A stretch of DNA of 64,000 nucleotides from the IMG/VR virus record IMGVR_UViG_3300009314_000004, positions 62,001 through 126,000 of that record; one strand, written 5' to 3'. The DNA is from a virus. The notes under the pieces are model-generated. The model was given only the letters and a program-made list of their open reading frames with translations, did no database searches and was not told the origin of the DNA. This document shows, one piece after another, positions 58,290 to 64,000 of this stretch (position 1 is the stretch's first letter; each line of letters opens with the position of its first letter). The translations under genes were made by a program, and so were the position numbers.

Positions 58290-58649
58290 ATGCAAAAAAT
58301 ACTAGTAGTAGGCAGACCCATGACAGGAAAGACCTCGTTCGCCCGGGGTCTCAAGGGGACAATTGAGAGTACCAGCCATGCCTCTGGTAGAGAATTGCGG
58401 GTCGCTACCTACGACCCAGACGTCTACCCCAACCGGGGGGACATCGAGGCCTGGCTCAAGATGGTGGAGGGGCAAGGATTCGACGCTGCCATCGTCACCG
58501 CCCAGCTCTCCGCCAGGGAACCTCCTACGATGCACCACGAAGGGGAGCACTACGAGTGCCATGCGTGGCCGCTCATCGACCAGTTCAGCTCAGTGTACCG
58601 AGTGGAGCGGGTGCGCCTGAAGAAGGCCGCCGTGGACGACCGCCTGTAG
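58290..58649 (+). CDS. small P-loop NTPase-like protein
   Basis: 119 residues starting MQKILVVGRPMTGKTSFARG, a strand followed by a Walker A loop (GRPMTGKTS). A later FDAAIVTAQLS could be the Walker B strand, though no clear acidic pair follows it. Short for a kinase or GTPase, so it may be a minimal or degenerate P-loop protein. GGGGGATAGGAG precedes the ATG. Confidence 0.6.
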   Translation: MQKILVVGRPMTGKTSFARGLKGTIESTSHASGRELRVATYDPDVYPNRGDIEAWLKMVEGQGFDAAIVTAQLSAREPPTMHHEGEHYECHAWPLIDQFSSVYRVERVRLKKAAVDDRL

Positions 58650-58674
58650 TCCGCGCACATCCCCGCAATTTCCA

Positions 58675-58682
58675 GCTATAAG
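58675..58682 (+). promoter_or_regulatory. fourth GCTATAAG box, weak upstream element
   Basis: GCTATAAGAG lies 76 bases before the ATG at 58758, but the element 16 bases upstream reads GCGCAC instead of ACTCAA, so the promoter may be weaker. A CCCCTACGGGG hairpin lies in the leader just ahead of a consensus AAAGGAGGT ribosome site. Confidence 0.45.
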
Positions 58683-58757
58683 AGTAGTGAGGAGGAACGC
58701 CGAAGGAAACATAGCGTTCCTAGCGACTCCCCTACGGGGGAAAGGAGGTAAAGCGAA

Positions 58758-59066
58758 ATGCTTACCCTGGTCATGCTGACCTTGCAGCTGAATTTGCCAG
58801 TCCAGCTGCCTGTGTCAGTGCATGTCCCCGCCACCATCTCCCAAGCCTGCATTGTGGTTGTGGAGCCACTCGCCGGCCCGGAAGACGAGAGCATTCCCCG
58901 GGAGCATCCCAGGGATCTCGGTGACGGAAGCGAGGGGACTGGCATCATTCCCAATGCGCAGGCTTGCGGCGCCTGTCTGCAACTGGGTATGGCTAGCCGG
59001 GACCCCACAACCCCGCGGCCGGTCCAGGCCGGTGTCCCTATGGCACGGGGCAAGGCAAACATGTAA
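58758..59066 (+). CDS. small hypothetical protein with hydrophobic N-terminus
   Basis: 102 residues, ATG after the strongest ribosome site in the window (AAAGGAGGTAAAGCGAA). The first 25 residues are hydrophobic (LTLVMLTLQLNLPVQLPV), the rest Pro/Gly-rich with an ACGAC pair. Family unknown; may be exported or membrane-associated. Confidence 0.5.
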   Translation: MLTLVMLTLQLNLPVQLPVSVHVPATISQACIVVVEPLAGPEDESIPREHPRDLGDGSEGTGIIPNAQACGACLQLGMASRDPTTPRPVQAGVPMARGKANM

Positions 59067-59078
59067 GAGCACACAAGA

Positions 59079-59132
59079 CGAAGGGGGGGGTCCGGCGTTA
59101 GTCGGAGGCCCCCCTTCGCGCTCCTCCTTTTT
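59079..59132 (+). terminator. strong terminator hairpin
   Basis: CGAAGGGGGG (59079-59088) pairs with CCCCCCTTCG (59109-59118), with an inner TCCG/CGGA stem, followed ten bases later by TTTTT (59128-59132). Ends the short plus block. Confidence 0.65.
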
Positions 59133-59146
59133 AGCTGCGAGGACAC

Positions 59147-59183
59147 ACCAACCCGGGGAGGGAACTGGTCTCCCCGGGTTGGT
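59147..59183. terminator. perfect 14-bp inverted repeat between convergent units
   Basis: ACCAACCCGGGGAG (59147-59160) and CTCCCCGGGTTGGT (59170-59183) with a nine-base loop. Lies between the plus gene ending at 59066 and the minus gene ending at 59308. No T-run directly follows on either strand; may act as a transcript-end barrier or protein site. Confidence 0.5.
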
Positions 59184-59267
59184 ACAAGGAAGAAACAAGA
59201 ACGGCACACCCACTGAAGGGGGTGTAGGGGGCTGAGTGGACCTGTGCGAGAGAGGCCCCAACCCCCG

Positions 59268-59285
59268 CTCCACTTAGAAGTGGAG
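59268..59285 (+). terminator. third hairpin of the convergent region
   Basis: CTCCACTT (59268-59275) and AAGTGGAG (59278-59285) with a two-base loop, followed by GACTTTTATC. It is the last of three hairpins in the 59067-59307 gap, which otherwise contains no gene. Confidence 0.45.
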
Positions 59286-59307
59286 GACTTTTATCAACGT
59301 GCTCCCC

Positions 59308-60063
59308 CTAACTGAGAGCCGCTCCGCCCACCAGGCCGGCGCCGGCGCCGACAGCGGCAGGAACGAAGTACGGGTGCTGTGTTACTTTACGAGCTCTGCC
59401 CATGAACCCGGCCAGCATCCCCCGCTGCATGGGGGAGTAAACCGGGCCTCGAGTATAAGAGCGCACCGGCGCACCGGCGCCGGCCCGAGTAGTGGTCACC
59501 GCTGTCGGCGCTCCTGGGAGCGCTGCGGTGGGCCTGGTGGCGGCTAAGTGCTGCTGGTAAGCGGGAGCCCGGCCCCGGTACAGCCCCACCTGCCGGCCGG
59601 TAGCGAAACCTTCGCTCTGGCGGAAAGCCGTCCGCTGCTGCTTTGCCGCTCGTTGAGTCAGCTGCCCAGTACGGGCGCTGGCCACCGGCCTGAGCCGCTG
59701 CGCCCCGGCGGCTGCCGCCGCCTGCTCCACCCGGACGGCCTTCTGGGTACCTACGGCACGGGCCGTGGTGCCCTTGATGCGCCGAGCGCCGGCGCCTCCG
59801 GCCTTACCGGTCCCCTTGAGGGCAGCAACGCCGGATTTGTTGAACTTGGCCATGCCCCCCTTGCCGATCTTACTGATCATCTGAGCTTCCAGGGCAGCGA
59901 GGCGCTTGGCCTCCATGCCCGCCAAGGTGCCGGCCTGGCCCAAGGAGCGAAGCTTCAGGATGGCCCGGCCGAGGGATTGGAGGCCCCCCGCTTCCTTCTC
60001 CAGGCCCTCCCCCATTGCCGCCAACATTCCCTGCCGAAATTCCTGCAACAGGCTGCTGCTCAT
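59308..60063 (-). CDS. basic Gly/Ala-rich protein with GLEKEA motif
   Basis: 251 residues. Begins with QEFRQGMLAAMGEGLEKEA, then a very basic Ala/Arg/Gln-rich middle. It ends with a Gly/Ala membrane-like segment (FVPAAVGAGAGLVGG). The same three-part design occurs in the late block near 11.3 kb, so this is probably a virion or DNA-binding internal head protein. Overlaps the upstream gene by 4 bases. Confidence 0.55.
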   Translation of the reverse strand: MSSSLLQEFRQGMLAAMGEGLEKEAGGLQSLGRAILKLRSLGQAGTLAGMEAKRLAALEAQMISKIGKGGMAKFNKSGVAALKGTGKAGGAGARRIKGTTARAVGTQKAVRVEQAAAAAGAQRLRPVASARTGQLTQRAAKQQRTAFRQSEGFATGRQVGLYRGRAPAYQQHLAATRPTAALPGAPTAVTTTRAGAGAPVRSYTRGPVYSPMQRGMLAGFMGRARKVTQHPYFVPAAVGAGAGLVGGAALS

Positions 60064-60383
60064 CGCGCCTCCCCAGTCAGCATCTTCTTACCTTTCACCC
60101 CCAACCAAGCGAGGGCTGCTCCTGCTGCCGCCCCGCCGCCGAGCATTCGCCTGTGGCCTACGGCCTTCAAGGTCTTGGGGTTCTTGAGGAGGTCCCCCAG
60201 CCTTCTGGTCCAACGGGACTGCCTGCGGTACCGGCGGTTCATAAGTAAGGCCTTGCCCGCCCCGTAGACGGCGCCGGCGGCGCCGCCTCGGGCCATCCAC
60301 TTGGCCTCGTCGCTGACGCCTCTTTTTTCCAGGGCCTTCTCCCGCAGGTACCCCCGAAGGGTGTCGGTATTTACCGTCTTCAT
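60060..60383 (-). CDS. basic protein with ALEKRG motif
   Basis: 107 residues from the ATG at 60383, which lacks a ribosome site but lies about seven bases after a good -10 box, so the message may be nearly leaderless. REKALEKRGVSDEAKW near residues 12-28 resembles the recurrent motif. A Gly/Ala stretch (GGAAGAVYGAGKALL) and a basic end follow. Confidence 0.5.
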   Translation of the reverse strand: MKTVNTDTLRGYLREKALEKRGVSDEAKWMARGGAAGAVYGAGKALLMNRRYRRQSRWTRRLGDLLKNPKTLKAVGHRRMLGGGAAAGAALAWLGVKGKKMLTGEAR

Positions 60384-60389
60384 GTCGTC

Positions 60390-60417
60390 AGTATACACTA
60401 TGAAACGGGGTTGTCCA
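60390..60417 (-). promoter_or_regulatory. promoter directly upstream of the ATG at 60383
   Basis: TGGACA (60417-60412), 16-base spacer, TATACT (60395-60390). Transcription would begin at or next to the ATG at 60383. Confidence 0.5.
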
Positions 60418-60458
60418 GTACTTCAAAACAAGGCAGGGCGGGTGTTCAGCCTCAGCGG

Positions 60459-61073
60459 CTACCCAGCGCTTACCGCCACCTCTATACGCCCCGGCAACTT
60501 CTCCCACCAGGACACCCACCCTTTCTTTCCTTTCCATAACTTACTTGCAACGCAAATACGCCTCTCCCCCCGCATCCCTATGTCAGATGAGCAGTAGACG
60601 CCGGGGATGTCTGCAAGCTGCTGCACAATGCCGCTGTGATTTCTTTGCCCGCCGGGAAGACGGAACACTACTGCCGCCGGCCGCAAGGCGTTCTTCCCGG
60701 CCTCCGTAGACCTGATCTCCACGGGGAGGGCGTTGATGCTCTCCAGCCACTCGTCCTTAAGGTCCTTGTCCACGGAGAGACCCCGCCACAGCTTCTTAGG
60801 GGCGTTCGTACGCCCACGCAGAAGCCCGGGAGGGTCCTTTTTATAGACAGTCCTATAAGCAAGAGTGGGAGAGTTTACCTTTCCTTCCAAGAGCATCCGC
60901 AAGCCCAATCCCCGGCCTATCCGGCCGATCAAGCCACGGGGGCGCCTCTCCCGGTCCCCCCGCCAGTACCCTTTCACCTGCGATTGTTCTCGCTGATGAG
61001 GGCGGACGTAACCGGCAGTTTTCTCAAAGGCGGCAAAAAAACCTCGTTGGAATGGGCCAAACTGGTTTCTCAT
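60459..61073 (-). CDS. protein with N-terminal FEKTA motif
   Basis: 204 residues from the ATG at 61073 (GGAGGAAGCC upstream). GPFQRGFFAAFEKTAGYV at residues 6-23 matches the F-x-x-G-F...EKxA pattern. The rest is basic, with a long alpha/beta C-terminal part (PAAVVFRLPGGQRNHSG). Motif and composition suggest a virion protein; family unknown. Confidence 0.5.
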   Translation of the reverse strand: MRNQFGPFQRGFFAAFEKTAGYVRPHQREQSQVKGYWRGDRERRPRGLIGRIGRGLGLRMLLEGKVNSPTLAYRTVYKKDPPGLLRGRTNAPKKLWRGLSVDKDLKDEWLESINALPVEIRSTEAGKNALRPAAVVFRLPGGQRNHSGIVQQLADIPGVYCSSDIGMRGERRICVASKLWKGKKGWVSWWEKLPGRIEVAVSAG

Positions 61074-61161
61074 GGCTTCCTCCACCTGGAAGCAGGATAC
61101 CACTACTGCGGAAAATGTCCAGCAGCGGGCAACGCACTAAGAGACAGCCACCCACCGAGCA

Positions 61162-61929
61162 CTAGACTCCCCGTTGTCTCGCTGAAGGTCGATGCGTCTG
61201 CCAAGCAGAGATTCGCTTCTCCACCCTCCTGTCTCTCACTCGGGCTCCTGAGCATCCTACAATCGCTGCTACTTTGGCATCCGACATGGTTCCCAACAGA
61301 TGATCATATTTGGCCCAATCAAAGCGAGAAAAGTGCCACTTGCGGTAGGGGGCAATCCCAAGACGGCTCCGCCGGGCCGTTACGGTTCGGGTCGCGCAGC
61401 CTACCTTTTGCGCTACTCTGGCATCCGACGTTGTGCCCAGGAGGCAGTCGTAGGTGGCCCAGTCATAGCGCTCGGGGCGCGTACAAGGGGGTATGCCCTT
61501 CTGCTTGCGGTGGCTGTAAACCGTCGACGCAGAACAACCTAGAATTTGGGCAATTACTGTGTCAACCTCTTTGCCCAGGAGGTGCTGCACTCTATACCAC
61601 TCATACTGAGGCTTTCGCCCAATTTCCCGCATTGAAAGCGGCGCCATCGGGATGCCGAGTAGCGCACGTTCTTGCCTGATTCGTTCTCGACTGCACCCGA
61701 ATCTCTTCGCAAGCTGGTTGTCCGGAACCTTCCCCAGGAGAGGCGTGATCTTTGCCCAGTCGAGTTTGGGTTTTCCCCCTCTGTAGGGTGCCCGCCCTCC
61801 AGTGTAACTGGGGGATATTCCCCGCTTCTGCCGCTGGTATGTTACTACGCTTTGAGGTACTCCAAGGCGCTCAGCGATGAATCGATCAGTGTACTCGCCG
61901 AGCGGGATCTGGTCCCAAGTTACGTTCAA
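61162..61929 (-). CDS. protein of five tandem HTH modules
   Basis: 255 residues built from five repeats of about 46-50 residues. Each carries W-x(n)-LLG, then a helix pair with [LI]A-x(2)-[FGV]GC-type turns, and ends in RR-x(3)-GI. Clear copies are KVPDNQLAKRFGCS, EVDTVIAQILGCS, TSDARVAQKVGCA and MSDAKVAAIVGCS; the first module is more divergent (FIAERLGVPQ). Each repeat looks like a helix-turn-helix. A string of five could read a long DNA site. A role in gene regulation or DNA organisation is inferred. Confidence 0.7.
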   Translation of the reverse strand: MNVTWDQIPLGEYTDRFIAERLGVPQSVVTYQRQKRGISPSYTGGRAPYRGGKPKLDWAKITPLLGKVPDNQLAKRFGCSRERIRQERALLGIPMAPLSMREIGRKPQYEWYRVQHLLGKEVDTVIAQILGCSASTVYSHRKQKGIPPCTRPERYDWATYDCLLGTTSDARVAQKVGCATRTVTARRSRLGIAPYRKWHFSRFDWAKYDHLLGTMSDAKVAAIVGCSGARVRDRRVEKRISAWQTHRPSARQRGV

Positions 61930-61974
61930 GGTGCACCTCCAGTGCCTCTCGGAGGCGGAATGTCGGTTCGGACT

Positions 61975-62358
61975 CTATCCACCATCTTCGTTCTCCCCGA
62001 GGGCCTCCCGTACCGTCTCGAAGGTCAGTTCGCAGCACCGCTCTTCCCCGCACTTGGGGCAGATGTTGTCAACTCCAGGGAAGTAATTCCCGGCGTCGTC
62101 CCATTCTTCGGGGATGTTGCCTAACTCCCCCCATGGGAAGTACGCCAGGCACCGCCAGCATTGAACGGCGAAGTCCTTGACGTACTCGAAAAAGTAGGAG
62201 GGCTGCCCCTTACTGCCGATCTCGTAAAAGGGGACTTGTTGGATTACCCTGGCGCCCTCCTCCTCCGTAGCCCTCCCAGGCACGTAGTAGGGCTCCCCCG
62301 CATGGGGGTTTTTCCGGAGCGTGCCCTTGTCTATCCTAATGTAGAAGTTACCCTTCAC
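61975..62358 (-). CDS. zinc-ribbon protein
   Basis: 127 residues from the GTG at 62358 (GGAGGGAGA upstream, overlapping the previous stop by 11 bases). CWRCLAYF near residue 66 and CPKCGEERCC near 95 are zinc ligands. Beta-rich. Function unknown. Confidence 0.55.
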   Translation of the reverse strand: MKGNFYIRIDKGTLRKNPHAGEPYYVPGRATEEEGARVIQQVPFYEIGSKGQPSYFFEYVKDFAVQCWRCLAYFPWGELGNIPEEWDDAGNYFPGVDNICPKCGEERCCELTFETVREALGENEDGG

Positions 62359-63229
62359 TCTCTCCCTCCTCTTCCTCAAACTCCCGATTCTGTCCATCCC
62401 CCCCTCCGTCAGTAGCATCCGACTTCTGTGGTAGCCCAAACAGGTAGCGGAGCTTGGCCTCCAAGTTCTCCTTGAGCTCCACATGTTCGGCAAGTACTTT
62501 CTGCAACCGCTCATCGTTGAGGGCCTCCCGCGCCTTGTCGAGCCTCTCTTCCACCTCCAGGCAGCGGGCTTTCCAGCCCGTCGCCCCTCCGTCGTACACC
62601 GACTGGGTGCGGACCTCCCAGGGTTTCGCCGTACGGTCCAGCATGGCCTCGCAAGCCCGGAGCCGCAGCTGGTCGGCGTAGAACTGCGCCAGCTGTCCCA
62701 CCCAGCCGTTGAAATAGTGGACTCGCTTCGCCGTAGGGGAGGAGTACTTGAGGGTGAGGTTGCTCCAGGCGTTGGCCGAGAGTTCCCCCTGCACCCGGTC
62801 CAGGAAGCTGGACACGGTACACCTGTACGTGCAGTCGTGTTTGTGCCAGTGAGTGACGTCGCAGAAGATCTCGAACACCCGACCGGTGGGGAGGTAGCCC
62901 ACCATCAAGCCGTAGAGAAACTCCGCCAGGTAGTCACGGGGCAGACTGATTCCCCCCGAGCTCTCCTTGAGGGCCTGATTCATCGCCATGATGTGCTCCG
63001 ACGGGGTAACCATCTTCTGGCCAATCTCGTCCGCCGCCTCTTCGGCCGGCGTCCCGCCTTGGAGCGCCTTCAGGAGGGAATGCAGGTCTTCCATAGGCAA
63101 CTGAATTGCCCCGGGAGCCTCCTGCCCCTCCGGAAACTCGAGGGCGACATCCCTGAGGATGACCACGCTCCCCCGCTTTTCTATGCCGCCGATGTGAGTC
63201 ACAACGATGTTCGGTTTGCTCGTCTTCAT
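62348..63229 (-). CDS. hypothetical protein
   Basis: 293 residues from the ATG at 63229 (AAAGGAGGAGCAA upstream). Alpha/beta with an acidic, Glu-rich end; contains TCCYRC-like cysteines near residue 140 (HDCTYRCTVSSF). GQKMVTPSEHIMAMNQAL near residue 72 lies in a 28-base direct repeat with the sequence upstream of the gene. No family recognised. Confidence 0.5.
   Translation of the reverse strand: MKTSKPNIVVTHIGGIEKRGSVVILRDVALEFPEGQEAPGAIQLPMEDLHSLLKALQGGTPAEEAADEIGQKMVTPSEHIMAMNQALKESSGGISLPRDYLAEFLYGLMVGYLPTGRVFEIFCDVTHWHKHDCTYRCTVSSFLDRVQGELSANAWSNLTLKYSSPTAKRVHYFNGWVGQLAQFYADQLRLRACEAMLDRTAKPWEVRTQSVYDGGATGWKARCLEVEERLDKAREALNDERLQKVLAEHVELKENLEAKLRYLFGLPQKSDATDGGGDGQNREFEEEEGESEG
63008..63035. 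repeat. 28-base direct repeat, copy 1
   Basis: AACCATCTTCTGGCCAATCT continuing to CGTCCGCC; copy 2 is at 63272-63299 with one mismatch. Copy 1 is inside the coding sequence of the 293-residue protein, copy 2 in the region just upstream of its start, so it looks like a small segmental duplication. Confidence 0.8.
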
Positions 63230-63271
63230 TTGCTCCTCCTTTTCTTTAGCCAGGCGTACCACCGCCTGGGC

Positions 63272-63299
63272 AACCATCTTTTGGCCAATCTCGTCCGCC
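63272..63299. repeat. 28-base direct repeat, copy 2
   Basis: One-mismatch copy of 63008-63035. Read on the minus strand, it lies in frame with the downstream gene and encodes ADEIGQKMV. The frame is open from the upstream stop at 63305 but has no obvious start before 63229. Confidence 0.75.
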
Positions 63300-63304
63300 A
63301 GTTC

Positions 63305-63775
63305 CTAAGTGTCACTTACGTCGTTTGACTTCTCTCGCATCTCTTCCTCCTGCGCCTGCGTGGTATCCGGTACGTGGATCTCAGTAAACGGCACCATCGG
63401 ACCTGGGGGGTCTATCAGCCGAGTAATCTCAAACGTCTCCCCCAGCTGATCCAGAACGTGTTGCTGGTACATCTCCTCTGGTGAGGGTAGGTCGTTCCCA
63501 ATCGTAATGAGGCGGTCCATTGGGTACTCCCGGGCAGTCTCCCGGTGGAACAAAGAAGACAAGCAGGCGACTACCTTGAGGCGGTTTTCGTCCTCCTCCT
63601 CCGGCGGTTCATCGGGGAGGGCCGCTAGCATGAGTGCAGCGAAGTCATGCTGCGTCACTTTCATCACTGGGAGTTTCTTCCCCTCCTCCCTTATGTACTT
63701 CGCAGCCGCCTGGAGATCCTCAATGCTCTTCGCCCCCCATACCCCGAACACTACTTCCTGTTTCCCTTCTACCAT
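63305..63775 (-). CDS. hypothetical protein
   Basis: 156 residues from the ATG at 63775 (AAAGGAGAAGGGAAG upstream). Alpha/beta with an acidic Glu-rich C-terminus. VVFGVWGAKSIEDLQ near the start. No family recognised. Confidence 0.5.
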   Translation of the reverse strand: MVEGKQEVVFGVWGAKSIEDLQAAAKYIREEGKKLPVMKVTQHDFAALMLAALPDEPPEEEDENRLKVVACLSSLFHRETAREYPMDRLITIGNDLPSPEEMYQQHVLDQLGETFEITRLIDPPGPMVPFTEIHVPDTTQAQEEEMREKSNDVSDT

Positions 63776-63788
63776 CTTCCCTTCTCCT

Positions 63789-64000
63789 TTACTCTTCTTT
63801 GCTAGACAGTTCGAGTTTCTTGATTCCCGCCAGGTTCCCGCCGAACAGAACAGCCCAAAATTTCGTCGGCTTGCGGGGCCAGCCCATGAAGGAGTCGACA
63901 TACTCCAGGAACCACCCAGTTCCCTCAAGTGACCCAGCCATTCCTTTCTTCCCGTCGATGCTGATAACCGACGCAATCGCCAAGTGACCAGAAGAGGTGA
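63789..64000 (-). CDS. hypothetical protein, 5' end outside window
   Basis: The frame is open to the right edge. Visible part ends FWAVLFGGNLAGIKKLELSSKEE-like; it contains SIDGKKGMAGSLEGTGWF. Aromatic and Gly-rich. Could be a compact beta protein. Start codon unknown because the sequence stops. Confidence 0.45.
   Translation of the reverse strand, partial: TSSGHLAIASVISIDGKKGMAGSLEGTGWFLEYVDSFMGWPRKPTKFWAVLFGGNLAGIKKLELSSKEE

Noticed and set aside
1-64000. Integrase, attachment sites or insertion sequences
   Set aside because: No recombinase or transposase motif and no flanking direct repeats were recognised; the only direct repeat is a 28-base local duplication.

Overview
The window looks like an internal 64 kb slice of a large, GC-rich tailed-phage genome, probably a myovirus and probably metagenomic; the host cannot be named from the sequence. 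Support comes from a terminase large subunit, a major capsid protein, a prohead-protease-like protein, tail/connector genes, a lysis cassette, a tRNA cluster, very tight ATGA/TGATG gene coupling, and many small genes of unknown function. Ribosome binding sites are strong GGAGG-type, several genes appear to use TTG or GTG starts, and all three stop codons are used normally. I did not recognise an integrase, attachment site, CRISPR array, portal or endolysin.

Layout. 1-15509 (minus): late virion genes, read right to left from terminase through small Gly/Ala-rich and acidic head proteins, a protease-like protein, a decoration-like protein, the major capsid protein, connector/neck candidates and a tail structural gene cut by the left edge. 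15671-27384 (minus): an eleven-gene biosynthetic operon with two glycosyltransferases, an asparagine-synthetase-like protein without the N-terminal cysteine, two paralogous methyltransferases, a radical SAM/SPASM enzyme, a transglutaminase-like protein, an SGNH-like protein, UDP-glucose dehydrogenase, a small protein, and an ATP-grasp/QueC-like fusion. 27523-36014 (plus): about 20 small genes, including a PP-loop PAPS-reductase-like enzyme, several zinc-ribbon proteins and a Spo11/TopoVI-A-like protein, ending in structured RNA hairpins. 36291-41279 (minus): spanins, holin candidate, tRNA genes, membrane proteins, an RdgC-like protein, a ribbon-helix-helix protein and a frameshifted small gene. 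41401-45165 (plus): four small genes and a RecD2-like helicase. 45235-57138 (minus): SNF2-type helicase, two DNA methyltransferases, an HTH protein and many unknowns. 57282-59066 (plus): a short block with tandem paralogues and a P-loop protein. 59308-64000 (minus): more virion-like proteins, a five-module HTH protein and unknowns.

How the parts may work together. A short motif, mostly [L/F/I]-E-K-x-A, recurs in the protease-like protein, the capsid-region proteins and in scattered minus-strand genes at 41, 45 and 59-61 kb. I infer that it marks substrates of virion maturation proteolysis, or is a packaging tag. Plus-strand blocks share a promoter of the form [A][C/T]TCAA-N16-GCTATAAG, seen at 27.4, 41.3 and 57.2 kb, with a weaker copy at 58.7 kb. 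Several minus-strand units have TTGACA-type promoters, and two of these carry a CCTRTATAGG palindrome that could be an operator. The biosynthetic operon lies directly upstream of terminase, behind a hairpin and a separate terminase promoter. Its product is unknown; a modified glycan or glycopeptide made for the virion or the infected cell surface is the simplest reading.
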